Position numbers and translations under genes: made by a program
Shown: in pieces, positions 1 to 8,471 of the stretch
Layout of the letters: each line of letters begins with the position of its first letter
Position numbering within the stretch: the stretch's first letter is position 1
Assembly (NCBI GenBank): GCA_002309305.1
Contig: DBWR01000021.1
Coordinates: forward strand, 22,418 to 86,417
Reading direction: 5' to 3'
Origin: Treponema sp. UBA1233
Lineage (GTDB): Bacteria; Spirochaetota; Spirochaetia; Treponematales; Treponemataceae
Length of the DNA stretch: 64,000 bases
The notes under the pieces: generated by a model
Seen by the model: only the letters and a program-made list of their open reading frames with translations
Database searches by the model: none
What the model was told of the DNA's origin: nothing

Positions 1-552
1 TATCCGGACAGAATTGCAAGCCGAATCCTCGGTATGGGCGACGTTGTTTCTCTTGTTGAAAAGGCGCAGGAAACCGTAGACCAGGAAGAAGCCCTTAAGA
101 TGCAGAAAAAGATGGCCAGGAACGAATTTACGCTCCAGGACATGCTTGAGCAGCTCCAGTCCGTAAAGAAAATGGGTTCAATGCAGCAGATACTCGACAT
201 GATGCCGGGAATGTCAGGAATGGATGCAAGCCAGATGGATACTTCAGGCCTAAAGAGGCAGGAAGCAATCATCCAGAGCATGACATACAAGGAAAGGATG
301 AACCACCTTATAATCGGGCCTTCACGCAGGAAAAGGATTGCAAAGGGAAGCGGTACAAGCGTTCAGGAAGTGAACAAGCTCATAAAGCAGTTTGAAAAGA
401 CAAAGCTTACGATGAAGAAACTCAGCCGTAACCGTGGAGCCCAGGCAAAGATGATGCAGCAGATGATGGGATCTTCCGGCGGCATGGGTGGCATGGGAGG
501 AATGGACATGAGTCAGCTTGCTTCCAGAATGCCAAAGGGATTCAAGTTCTAG
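1..552 (+). CDS. ffh: Signal recognition particle GTPase Ffh, C-terminal part (5' end outside window)
   Basis: This is the C-terminal end of the SRP54-type GTPase that binds signal sequences and 4.5S RNA and targets membrane proteins with FtsY. The reading frame is open from base 1 and begins YPDRIASRILGMGDV, the family's linker between the G domain and the M domain. The M domain follows: a methionine-rich helical segment with MLEQLQSVKKMGSMQQILDM, then the RNA-binding RRKRIAKGSGT motif near the middle. The tail is rich in Met and Gly (GGMGGMGGMDM), as in many Ffh proteins. The N and G domains lie upstream of the window. The internal ATG at 34 is not the true start. No clear hairpin terminator follows the stop. 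The next gene is on the opposite strand and converges on it. Confidence 0.97.
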   Translation, partial: YPDRIASRILGMGDVVSLVEKAQETVDQEEALKMQKKMARNEFTLQDMLEQLQSVKKMGSMQQILDMMPGMSGMDASQMDTSGLKRQEAIIQSMTYKERMNHLIIGPSRRKRIAKGSGTSVQEVNKLIKQFEKTKLTMKKLSRNRGAQAKMMQQMMGSSGGMGGMGGMDMSQLASRMPKGFKF

Positions 553-579
553 TTTTCAATCAATTAACTGATAGAGATT

Positions 580-1314
580 TTATTCAATTACCAGACGGGA
601 TGCTACTTTTCCATCGGGATTGTAGCTTCTGTGTGGGTTCGTCTTGTCCGGGAATGAAGTTACACCTGTGTAATATGCGTAGTCATAGGTTCCCGGTGGG
701 AGTGACAGTTCAATCTGATAAACTCCGCTGGCAACTTCCTGAAGTTCATAAATCCAGCTGTCCCAGTTTGTAAAGTTTCCACCCAGACGGATCTGCTGTC
801 CTGATTCACCGAGGTAAACAAAATGAACGAGTCCGTCTTCCTTTTTTTCTGTTACAAGAGGAATGTTGCGGCTTACGTCAAGCTGGGAAAGTACAAGGTC
901 TGCTTCGGGATTGTATTCGGTAATGGGGTTTTCCGGGTCAGTAGTCCACAGTCCGTCCACAACAAGGCGGTAATTCAGCTCCTGTACGTTTTTTGGCAGT
1001 TTTAATATGTAAAAATACAGGGAATCATCCACCTCATATTTTTCATTTCTGAATTCCTTGATCTGGAATTTGTGAATCGTGCGGTATTTTTCAAAGTCAA
1101 AGGCAATTCCTATATAACGGGCATTGTTTTCCTGGGTAAAGATGACATAATCGCCCTTAAGGTACGGTTCTCCAACCGAAGTAATTCTAGCCGCAAGATC
1201 GGCATATTCATAACTGGCCATCGAGTCCGGTTCTGGAACGACGGTTTCCTTCTGTGTCTGTGAACATGAAATAAAAAGACTTAAAATGACAGCCAAAAAA
1301 CAAATCTTTCTCAT
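580..1314 (-). CDS. Lipoprotein with AMPK/CBM48-like glycogen-binding fold at the C terminus
   Basis: 244 aa. The N terminus is a short charged segment and hydrophobic core ending LSLFISC, a lipobox-type cleavage site, so an envelope lipoprotein is likely. The last ~80 residues (from about 165) look like the early-set Ig-like domain of AMP-kinase beta/isoamylase: VHFVYLGESGQQIRLGGNFTNWD, then a strand pattern ending in PPGTYDYAYY and NPHRSYNPDGK. That module usually contacts alpha-glucans, but no enzymatic domain is present. The middle (60-160) is treponeme-type sequence I cannot assign. It is transcribed alone, convergent with ffh. A sugar or polysaccharide-binding surface role is inference. 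Confidence 0.8.
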   Translation of the reverse strand: MRKICFLAVILSLFISCSQTQKETVVPEPDSMASYEYADLAARITSVGEPYLKGDYVIFTQENNARYIGIAFDFEKYRTIHKFQIKEFRNEKYEVDDSLYFYILKLPKNVQELNYRLVVDGLWTTDPENPITEYNPEADLVLSQLDVSRNIPLVTEKKEDGLVHFVYLGESGQQIRLGGNFTNWDSWIYELQEVASGVYQIELSLPPGTYDYAYYTGVTSFPDKTNPHRSYNPDGKVASRLVIE

Positions 1315-1399
1315 ATTATTTTTATCGGCTTCAATTTTTTTTCACTTAATAGAAAAAATGTGATTTTTGAGTGCAGGGAAAATGGATAAATAGAATCTC

Positions 1400-1427
1400 T
1401 AAACACTCAAGAAATTATTACCGATAA
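1400..1427 (+). promoter_or_regulatory. Sigma-28-like promoter upstream of the FlcA-like gene
   Basis: TAAACACT at 1400-1407 and ACCGATAA at 1420-1427 are separated by 12 nt, which is TAAA-N16-ACCGATAA. The known FliA/sigma-28 consensus is TAAAGTTT-N11-GCCGATAA (TAAA-N15-GCCGATAA). The predicted leader to the start at 1490 is about 55 nt. Confidence 0.45.
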
Positions 1428-1451
1428 ATTAATGGAAGGGGTCTAGATACC

Positions 1452-1480
1452 TTGAATTATAGATATTTGCGGAGTATAAT
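1452..1480 (+). promoter_or_regulatory. Sigma-70-type promoter giving a nearly leaderless transcript
   Basis: TTGAAT (1452-1457), a 17-nt spacer, and TATAAT (1475-1480). The ATG of the next gene is at 1490, so transcription would start about 0-4 nt before it. No Shine-Dalgarno is present in this interval. Confidence 0.6.
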
Positions 1481-1489
1481 CAAGTAATT

Positions 1490-4400
1490 ATGCCAGGATT
1501 AAGCCAGCTAAAGCAATTTAACGCCGACATGTTGAATGTCGGAGATGAAGTAAAGATACGCTCAGCCAGAGGGGAAAAACCGGTTACAATCGGAATCCCC
1601 AAGGGTATTGATGTAGAAGATGACTCAGAGGATTTCCGCGCAGGAATGCCTGTGCTTTCAGAAGAAGAACAGCAGCAGGCGGAAGCTCTTGCCGCAGAAA
1701 GAGATCGTCAGGCAAATGACTTCTCTGACATTACCGGTGAGTCAACTGAATCCAAAAGTGATTACCAGAAGGAAAGCGACACTCAGATTGTTCCAGATGT
1801 TTCCGATTTGTTTAGCCCTGTTGCCGCCGCAAATGTTGATGATTTGGATTTAAGCGAATTTGAAAGCTCTGAAGATAAGGAAGAGGAAGTTCCGGAAGAA
1901 CCCGAAGAAACTCCTATTGAAGATTTGGATCTGGATGCATTGCTGGCACCTTCAAATCCAGACGCTCAACCCACTGTCACAGAAGAAGAAGATTATTCAT
2001 ACGAGGAAGCTCCCGCACAACCATACAGAACAGGACGACTTAATCCGCATAATCTGGCAAACAAAAAAGAACCGTCCCTGTCTGACATAACATATGAAAA
2101 CCTGATTCAAAATGCAACCGAAACCGAAAAACCTGCTCCGAAACCTGTAGCTCCAAAGCCAGTTGCACCAAAGCCAACGGTACAGGAACCCAAGCAGGAT
2201 TTGGATTTTGACATTGATGATGTAAACGCTTCATTTGAAACAGACGCAAGCCTTGACTTGAACGAAACCATTCCCGAAGAATTCCAGGAGCATCCGGCCC
2301 CAGAATTTGTGGACATGGATGTTGATAAAAAACAGGAAACCGCACCGGAAATGGACCTCCCGGACTTTGATGTTGAAAACGAATTCGACAATGCTCCGGA
2401 AGCAAGTGCAGAAACCGATGCAGGAGCCTCTGATGGCGCAGATTCATCGTTCTCAATGGACGATTTGGACCTTCCTGATTTTTCAGAAGCAGATGACTCA
2501 GGTTCTCAGGCAGATTTAGGCCAGGATACCGATTCTGGTGCAGAAACTCCCGCTTTTGATACAGGCGATGATGAAAACGAATTCCCTGACATCAAGCAGA
2601 TGCAGGATGAAGGAGAGTCCACACCGGAAGAAACCCAGGCAGACGAAGAGCCTCTTGAAACCTTTGATATTTCAGCAATGGAAGGAATGGATTTCTCTGC
2701 TCCGGGTGCCGTAAAGGATAATTCCGACTTTGCCTTTGGTGATGTGGACGGAATGGAAACAAGCGATGATGACTTTGAGATTCCAAACTTTACCACTGTA
2801 GAAAAGGATCCTATAAGTACATTTGCCAAAAAGGCTCAGGTATCAACTCCCAACTTTGGAGATGCGCTTGAGGGTGATGAAAAGAACAAGCCCAAGAACA
2901 GCTTTACCGACGCCGAATACAAGAGGTTCCGCAAAAACCTTTCCGAATATCCGCTTAATGTTCGTCTTGCCATCGAAGACCTTGTCGTAAAGAATGAATT
3001 TACGGATGATGCGGTATTTGAGATACTTGAAAAGGTCTACAGGAAAGTTCCCGCACGTCAGCTTGCAACACAGCTGGAAAAAATGCTGGACATCTCCCTG
3101 GACGTTCCTCGTGATTACGAAAGGCGTACTGCCGAAGAATACGAAAACTACAAGACTACACTTGAATACAAGGTCAAGAATAAGATCATTCCGTTTGCAA
3201 TTTTGGGGACCTTTGCCGCAGTCGTTGCTTTCTGTCTCTTTGTCCTTACTAAAGCATTTGTATGGGATCCTTTCATGGCCAACAAATTCTACAAGCAGGG
3301 GTATTCTCAGATTCAGGAAAACCTCTATACCCAGTCAGAAGACAGTTTCAAGGCTGCATTAGGATATAAGCCTGTAAAGAAATGGTTCTTTAAGTTTGCA
3401 GAAGCCTATCGCGACCACAAGCAGTTTGAAAGGGCAAGGAATGTTTACAAGGAAGCCCTCATTCAGTTTAACCGTGACAAGTGGGCTGGTATTGACTGGG
3501 CTGATATGGAAATGAGCGATCTTTACGACTTTAAGGAAGCCGAACGGGTCCTTCGCCGTGAAGTTCTTGACTATCATAACAATGATCCGGACGCACTGCT
3601 CAAGCTTGGTGATTTGTATCTTGAATGGGCAACTGAAAGTGACGCAAGCAAATTCCCGCTTGCAAAACTCCAGTATGATACGCTGTTCGAAATGTACAAC
3701 AAGAATAAAAAGCTGGCAGATTTGTACAATGCCCGTGAAATGCGCTACTACATCCGTGTTGATGACCTGCAGCAGGTTCTGACATACAAGGAATACTTCT
3801 ATCCGTCAAAGGTAAAGAAACTGGACGGACAGGACCTTACGGAATTGAGCGGCTATCTTCTTGACAAGAGGTACGGTACGCTCAGGCCATCAGAAGAAAG
3901 CTTGAGGAGCCAGATTGTAGACGTAAAGAATCTTCTTGAACGTGCAGTACAAAAGGACAACGAGAATCCTACCGCCCTGTACAATATGGGACGCTACTAT
4001 GTTGTCACACATGTAAATGATTCTGCAGTAAGGATGTTCAATGGTGCAATTGATGCATTCAAGGCAAAGACAAGACGCACCAGAAAGGAAACATACACTT
4101 TCATAGATGCATACAGGCAGCTCGGTGAAGGATATGCCCACCAGAGGGAATACATACTTGCTCAGCAGGCATACAACAATGGCATTGACGTATTTGAAAC
4201 CGAAAACCGCTCAGGCAATTTTGAAAGCAAGCCGGAAATCGGAATTCTTTATGCTGACTTGGGCAATATCAACTACTTCATCAACGGAGATATGGACGCA
4301 TCTCTGGACAATTACGTAAAAGCCGTAAACAACCAGAACGATACGGCCGCCGTAAGGTATAAGATAGGCTACATTCAGTATACAAACAAGAATTACACCG

Positions 4401-4891
4401 AGGCATGGGGATCCTTTGTTCATGGAGCTGATTCCAATGCAGAAGACATTCACCTGCTTCTTGCTCTTGCCAATACCCTGAGCCTTAGGAACGACAATTA
4501 TGCCGCACTTGGCTATTACGAAAGGCTTTTGACCATATTGAAGTCAATGTTTGCCGCACGTGACATAATAATTCCTCAGGTAAGGACTGATCATGCTGAT
4601 TTGGTGGACACTTACATGAAGGCATCAAACAATGTCGGTGTAACTCTTTCACGAATATCAGAAGCAAACGGTGACAGCGATACAAACGGTCAGGCAATTG
4701 TAAACCTGCAGGAAAGCATTCGTTCTTGGGATGCGCTTACAAGAAACCAGGAAACCATGTTAAGGTTGAACGGTTCAAATCTTGCGGAACAAAACCTGAA
4801 GTATATCGTAAATCCTGTCTACGGTTATTCTCCGGCCATTTATACCGAAATACCACTTACACTTTACGGAGAAGAGGAACTTGACAGATAA
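1490..4891 (+). CDS. Membrane-anchored TPR protein, probable periplasmic flagellar collar protein (FlcA-like)
   Basis: 1133 aa in three parts. Residues 1-~560 are long, acidic and low-complexity (runs of E/D/P, repeated APKPVAPKP, LDLPDF motifs) and probably cytoplasmic. One strong transmembrane segment lies at about 566-590 (IIPFAILGTFAAVVAFCLFVL). The remaining ~540 residues are alpha-helical repeats of TPR type, for example AEAYRDHKQFERARNVYKEAL and ALYNMGRYYVVTHV, predicted to be periplasmic. This layout and the conserved opening MPGLSQLKQF suggest the spirochaete collar protein FlcA (BB0326 in Borrelia), which scaffolds the periplasmic flagellar motor and stator. That assignment is from memory, not from a search. 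Support comes from a sigma-28-like promoter 62 nt upstream and a second sigma-70 promoter at the start codon. The next gene overlaps its stop by 11 nt. The alternative is a treponeme-specific TPR scaffold of unknown role. Confidence 0.6.
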   Translation: MPGLSQLKQFNADMLNVGDEVKIRSARGEKPVTIGIPKGIDVEDDSEDFRAGMPVLSEEEQQQAEALAAERDRQANDFSDITGESTESKSDYQKESDTQIVPDVSDLFSPVAAANVDDLDLSEFESSEDKEEEVPEEPEETPIEDLDLDALLAPSNPDAQPTVTEEEDYSYEEAPAQPYRTGRLNPHNLANKKEPSLSDITYENLIQNATETEKPAPKPVAPKPVAPKPTVQEPKQDLDFDIDDVNASFETDASLDLNETIPEEFQEHPAPEFVDMDVDKKQETAPEMDLPDFDVENEFDNAPEASAETDAGASDGADSSFSMDDLDLPDFSEADDSGSQADLGQDTDSGAETPAFDTGDDENEFPDIKQMQDEGESTPEETQADEEPLETFDISAMEGMDFSAPGAVKDNSDFAFGDVDGMETSDDDFEIPNFTTVEKDPISTFAKKAQVSTPNFGDALEGDEKNKPKNSFTDAEYKRFRKNLSEYPLNVRLAIEDLVVKNEFTDDAVFEILEKVYRKVPARQLATQLEKMLDISLDVPRDYERRTAEEYENYKTTLEYKVKNKIIPFAILGTFAAVVAFCLFVLTKAFVWDPFMANKFYKQGYSQIQENLYTQSEDSFKAALGYKPVKKWFFKFAEAYRDHKQFERARNVYKEALIQFNRDKWAGIDWADMEMSDLYDFKEAERVLRREVLDYHNNDPDALLKLGDLYLEWATESDASKFPLAKLQYDTLFEMYNKNKKLADLYNAREMRYYIRVDDLQQVLTYKEYFYPSKVKKLDGQDLTELSGYLLDKRYGTLRPSEESLRSQIVDVKNLLERAVQKDNENPTALYNMGRYYVVTHVNDSAVRMFNGAIDAFKAKTRRTRKETYTFIDAYRQLGEGYAHQREYILAQQAYNNGIDVFETENRSGNFESKPEIGILYADLGNINYFINGDMDASLDNYVKAVNNQNDTAAVRYKIGYIQYTNKNYTEAWGSFVHGADSNAEDIHLLLALANTLSLRNDNYAALGYYERLLTILKSMFAARDIIIPQVRTDHADLVDTYMKASNNVGVTLSRISEANGDSDTNGQAIVNLQESIRSWDALTRNQETMLRLNGSNLAEQNLKYIVNPVYGYSPAIYTEIPLTLYGEEELDR

Positions 4892-5501
4892 TGAATCCTA
4901 CGGAAAGTCCGGCGTAATACGAAAGCAAAAGACACTTTTTATTGCAAAGGAACTTTTCCGTAAGAGCATTCACATCTGTTCGGCTTTCATTCCTTTTTTT
5001 TTAAGGCTTGCATTCTGGCCTGTAATCATTCTGCTTGTTCTGGCACTTGCAGTATATGTCTTTTCTGAAGTTCAGCGAAGAAGAGGCGTGACAATCCCCC
5101 TGATTTCAACAATAACCGCCGCTGCCGCCCGCAAAAGGGATGAGGACCGTTTTGTCATGGGACCTGTAACTCTTGTGGTAGGCATTCTACTTGCGGCCCT
5201 ACTGTTCCCGCCTGAATGTGCGGCCTTGGGAATCTATGCACTGTCTTTTGGCGATGGCCTTGCATCGGTGGGTGGAAAACTCTTTGGCAGAATTTTAATT
5301 CCCTTTGCAGATGGAAAGACTGTGGCGGGAAGTCTGACCTGCTTTACCGCGATATTCATTTCCGCATGGTTTTCAAGCCGTTCAACTTCAACTGCCCTGA
5401 TACTCGCCATGGTCGGAATGTTCATTGAGCTTCTTCCGTTAAAGGATTTTGACAACCTGATAATACCTGTTGCAATAAGCGGAACAGCCTTCTTATTGTA
5501 A
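4881..5501 (+). CDS. CTP-dependent polyprenol/phytol kinase-like or phosphatidate cytidylyltransferase-like membrane protein
   Basis: 206 aa. It starts at a TTG that overlaps the upstream stop by 11 nt and is preceded by AGAGG. No in-frame ATG occurs near. There are several transmembrane segments. The conserved loop sequence FSEVQRRRG (about 60-68), the FGDGLASVGGKLFGR block (about 121-135) and KTVAGSLTCF (about 144-153) match the dolichol kinase/phytol kinase/CdsA-related superfamily, which transfers phosphate from CTP to a lipid alcohol or makes CDP-lipid. Length fits the short bacterial members of the VTE5/SEC59-like group. Its substrate cannot be read from the sequence. It is translationally coupled to the FlcA-like gene. 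Confidence 0.7.
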   Translation: MTDNESYGKSGVIRKQKTLFIAKELFRKSIHICSAFIPFFLRLAFWPVIILLVLALAVYVFSEVQRRRGVTIPLISTITAAAARKRDEDRFVMGPVTLVVGILLAALLFPPECAALGIYALSFGDGLASVGGKLFGRILIPFADGKTVAGSLTCFTAIFISAWFSSRSTSTALILAMVGMFIELLPLKDFDNLIIPVAISGTAFLL

Positions 5502-5502
5502 T

Positions 5503-6318
5503 TCAGCTCCACATCCTTGAGTGCAGCGGCTTAAGGTAAAGTATTGTCCCCGTTATGAGGATTGCGCTTCCTATGCCTGCGGGAATGTATGAGTCACATT
5601 CAATTAAAATCAGATATCCTATGAACAGCAGCAAAAATCCAACGCTTTCTTTGAGGCCTTTTTCGTCGGCGGAATAGTTGTTTACAAAAAGTGTGATTAT
5701 TGCAAATATGACGATTATCGAACGGCAGACCCCGAACATTTTCCCGTAACCAAGCTTGATCATGAAATTGCTGGTTGTAATCATCGTATCAAGCGGGAAA
5801 AGATAGCCCACGATTGCCGAGACGACCACAAGAATCAAAAAGTTCCTTTCCATATCCATGCGGTGCTGTGGACCGGAAAAAAGAGCAAGGAACAGCGGGC
5901 TCAAAAATGCCATTGTCCTTCCCATCAAAATTACCCTGCCAAAATAGATGAGGGAAGCGGATGAAGTCTTCCACATTCCATGCAGAGGGAAAAACAGACG
6001 GAGCTGCTCAAAAAGACAGGCTATTAGGAACGCAAAAAAGAATATGATTTCCTGAGAGCGGGTTTTTTCAAATCCAAAATAGATGAAACCCATTGTAACC
6101 GGAAGATAGACCGTAAAGGAAAAAATGGCGGCTACAGTGCCCCAAAAGCGGTAGGGGAAGATTGAAGAAAACAGGGTGAACTGCCTCTGTACGTCCAGAT
6201 TCATGTCGATATGTCCGGTGACGGCGGAAACTATGAAGAATGCCGTGCAAAGGAGTCCGAAAACTATGGAAATGACAAATAATATTATAAAGTAAATGTT
6301 TCGTGTCTTAAGCGTCAT
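5503..6318 (-). CDS. Uncharacterised polytopic membrane protein
   Basis: 271 aa and strongly hydrophobic, with about seven to eight predicted transmembrane helices (for example IYFIILFVISIVFGLL at 8-23 and EIIFFFAFLIACLFEQL near 90). Between them are short polar loops with several Arg/Lys residues (FEKTRSQ, GPQHRMDMER). I recognise no transporter or enzyme signature. It converges on the lipid-kinase-like gene, with 1 nt between stops, and diverges from the secreted protein at 6420. The translated composition (Phe/Ile-rich, few charges) supports a real membrane protein. Confidence 0.75.
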   Translation of the reverse strand: MTLKTRNIYFIILFVISIVFGLLCTAFFIVSAVTGHIDMNLDVQRQFTLFSSIFPYRFWGTVAAIFSFTVYLPVTMGFIYFGFEKTRSQEIIFFFAFLIACLFEQLRLFFPLHGMWKTSSASLIYFGRVILMGRTMAFLSPLFLALFSGPQHRMDMERNFLILVVVSAIVGYLFPLDTMITTSNFMIKLGYGKMFGVCRSIIVIFAIITLFVNNYSADEKGLKESVGFLLLFIGYLILIECDSYIPAGIGSAILITGTILYLKPLHSRMWS

Positions 6319-6350
6319 GTCTCTAAGGATACCCCATGCCTAAATTTTTG

Positions 6351-6378
6351 TAAAGTGCCGGTTTTGCATTTCCGATAA
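6351..6378 (+). promoter_or_regulatory. Sigma-28-like promoter
   Basis: TAAAGTGC (6351-6358), 12 nt, TCCGATAA (6371-6378). The -35 half matches the FliA consensus TAAAGTTT at its first five bases, and the -10 half matches GCCGATAA at seven of eight. It sits about 40 nt before the start codon at 6420, leaving room for a normal leader with GGAGG. Confidence 0.5.
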
Positions 6379-6419
6379 TCAAATGAGGATTTAGCCGAAT
6401 CTTTGTTTTGGGAGGAACT

Positions 6420-7133
6420 ATGAAAAAAAATCATGCAAAGATTGTCATATGCTCTTTTTTGTTTTTAACCTCATTGCGTGTTTTTGCTGGTGATGCGGCT
6501 GTGTTTCATGATATCGGATTCTCTAAAGACGGAAAAACCTATGTTTTTGCACAGTATGGCAGGACAGACCGCCGTTATGAAGCTTGGGCGGAAATATATA
6601 CAGTGGACGTAGCTGCAAACGATTACGTGGATGGTGGTGTTTTCAGGACGAAACCCAGTCCAGCAACGAACAACAAGTCCGGCAAACAGGCTTTTACGGA
6701 ATTGAATGCAAAGGCTTCCTGGATGCTCAAGAAATATGAGTGCAAGACCGTTGAATCAAAGAACCTGCTTTATGTTCGTGATGCAGAGTTTAAGAAATCA
6801 ACCGATGAAATTGTCTTTAAGGATTTTACCGCTTCTACGGAGGACAAGTCGATTTTCTATCACATTCAGCTTGTTCCTACAGTTGTTGGAAGCGGCAAGG
6901 ATGTAAAGTCAAAGTTCTACATCAACATGGAAAAAAAGGACTCTGACGGAAACCTTTTGCTTACAAAAAAAGTTGGAACCCCTGACCTTATGCGCAAGGG
7001 AATTTCCGGCTACAGGATAGACAGGATTTTCACAGATGACAGTGGAAAAAGCATTGTCTTTATTGTTGAAAAGACCCAGATAGATGATACCGGTACTTCA
7101 ATCAGGTACATGGTAGAAACTGTAAGACTTTAA
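6420..7133 (+). CDS. Predicted secreted protein, DUF2259/COG5497 type
   Basis: 237 aa from the ATG at 6420, which follows GGAGG at 6411-6415. A TTG at 6408 would lie inside the ribosome-binding site and is rejected. A signal peptide is evident (MKKNHAKIVICSFLFLTSLRVFAG). The mature protein starts with GDAAVFHDIGFSKDGKTYVFAQYG, the hallmark of the DUF2259 'predicted secreted protein' family found in treponemes. No catalytic residues are known for this family. The sequence shows repeated beta-strand-like segments ending in positively charged loops. A sigma-28-like promoter precedes it, so expression with the motility regulon is possible. An intrinsic terminator follows at 7161-7195. Confidence 0.8.
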   Translation: MKKNHAKIVICSFLFLTSLRVFAGDAAVFHDIGFSKDGKTYVFAQYGRTDRRYEAWAEIYTVDVAANDYVDGGVFRTKPSPATNNKSGKQAFTELNAKASWMLKKYECKTVESKNLLYVRDAEFKKSTDEIVFKDFTASTEDKSIFYHIQLVPTVVGSGKDVKSKFYINMEKKDSDGNLLLTKKVGTPDLMRKGISGYRIDRIFTDDSGKSIVFIVEKTQIDDTGTSIRYMVETVRL

Positions 7134-7160
7134 AAAAACTTTACATACATTCCTCCTATG

Positions 7161-7195
7161 GCTCCCCGTTTGTGTGTTGCGGGGGGCTTTTTTTT
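7161..7195 (+). terminator. Rho-independent terminator
   Basis: Stem GCTCCCCG (7161-7168) pairs with CGGGGGGC (7180-7187) with one G-T pair and an 11-nt loop. Eight T follow. It closes the transcript of the DUF2259 gene. Confidence 0.9.
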
Positions 7196-7316
7196 GTCCT
7201 GTTTTGATTGTCATGAAAAAATTATCCGATTTTTTCAAATTTCTTGAAAATTTTTGTTAAAAAACACCACCCCCTGATACTAATTATATTATAGGGGAAA
7301 CCCCCAGGAGGTTGAA

Positions 7317-8423
7317 ATGTTAGAGAAAAAAAATGTATTGCATTATGTGACAAAAACTTTGATGCCGGCACTGCTTCTGGTAGCAGTCGTTGTGGTTTCA
7401 ATGCTTCCCGTAGGATGCAGGTCTTCGGTGGATGGGGTGGAATTCCTGCAGGGAGATTTTTCTGTTCCCGAGCTGGATAACATTCTGGTATGTGATCCTT
7501 ATTCTCTGAGCCTTTCCTTTACCAAGCCTGTGCAGGTCAATGCCGCATGTGTATCGGAAAAGGATGAGGAGGAGGAAAGTACTGTGACAGGAAAAAATCA
7601 GGTTCCTGTTTCTTCTGCTTTGGATGAAGATGGTTATACGGTAAATTTTAAGATGGAGGAAAAAACAAGGATAGGGCAGAAGTATGTTCTGGATGCTGAG
7701 CTGGAAGATGAATCGGGCAATACGCTTACGGTTCAAGTTGAATTCAAGGGCTTTAACGACAGGATTCCTTCGCTTGTCATGTCTGAGCTTAGGATGAAGA
7801 AGAAGTCCAATAAGTCGGGTCCGGAATTTGTTGAGTTTTATGCGCTCAGTTCGGGAAACACTTCAGGTCTGATTCTTGTAAGTGGTGCAAATGGAACTGA
7901 AAACTGCTATGAGTTTCCCGCCATGGAAGTTAAGGCCGGTGAATGTATTGTCGTGCATTTGAGAAACGACTGTGAGGGTAGTGTTGATGAAACCGGAACA
8001 AATCTTGCTCTTGCAACTGCCCCAGATTGTACAAGAAGCGCCAGGGATTTGTTTGCAAAGAGGGGCGACAAAGACAAGCGTTTCTTGGGAATCGGAAGCG
8101 ACGTAATCTACCTGCAGAACGCAAATACACATCAAGTTTATGATGCACTGCTCGTAATCGACAAAAAGAAAAATCCGGAAAGAATTCCTGATGCTCTTTT
8201 GGAGTCAGCGGCTCTGATAGAACAAAGCGGCTTATGGCTTGATAGCGCAGGAAATCCTTCATGCACCCTTGAATCTGCCGTGGACGGTTCCACAATAGAC
8301 AAGGATGCTCATTCTCTCAACAGAAAGGTAAAGTCACTGAAAGCGGACAGTCATCCTGCAAAGGCCAGCATGTGGTACGAAGTGTCCAAAACCAAGGAGC
8401 AGTCACCGGGAATTTCATATTAA
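7317..8423 (+). CDS. Lipoprotein with a lamin-tail-like (LTD) domain
   Basis: 368 aa. The start ATG follows AGGAGG at 7306-7311. The N terminus has a hydrophobic segment followed by MLPVGC, a lipobox at about residue 34. Residues ~45-150 form a beta-rich Ig-like region. From about 155 the sequence (VMSELRMKKKSNKSGPEFVE, then a run of alternating hydrophobic residues and KAGECIVVHL) resembles the lamin-tail domain seen in secreted bacterial nucleases and surface proteins, where it follows or precedes other modules. No nuclease motif is present. A small GGGG-AAA-CCCC hairpin (7294-7305) lies just before the Shine-Dalgarno and could modulate translation. A treponemal surface lipoprotein of unknown role is the safe call. 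Confidence 0.75.
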   Translation: MLEKKNVLHYVTKTLMPALLLVAVVVVSMLPVGCRSSVDGVEFLQGDFSVPELDNILVCDPYSLSLSFTKPVQVNAACVSEKDEEEESTVTGKNQVPVSSALDEDGYTVNFKMEEKTRIGQKYVLDAELEDESGNTLTVQVEFKGFNDRIPSLVMSELRMKKKSNKSGPEFVEFYALSSGNTSGLILVSGANGTENCYEFPAMEVKAGECIVVHLRNDCEGSVDETGTNLALATAPDCTRSARDLFAKRGDKDKRFLGIGSDVIYLQNANTHQVYDALLVIDKKKNPERIPDALLESAALIEQSGLWLDSAGNPSCTLESAVDGSTIDKDAHSLNRKVKSLKADSHPAKASMWYEVSKTKEQSPGISY

Positions 8424-8432
8424 GGCAAAAAA

Positions 8433-8455
8433 AAGGGGCCGGAATCCAGCCCCTT
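8433..8455. terminator. Bidirectional hairpin terminator between convergent genes
   Basis: AAGGGGC (8433-8439) pairs with GCCCCTT (8449-8455). An A-tract at 8427-8434 gives a T-tract on the minus strand, so it is a good terminator for rny (transcribed leftwards) and a weaker one for the lipoprotein gene. Confidence 0.8.
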
Positions 8456-8471
8456 GTCTTGCGGTATCAGT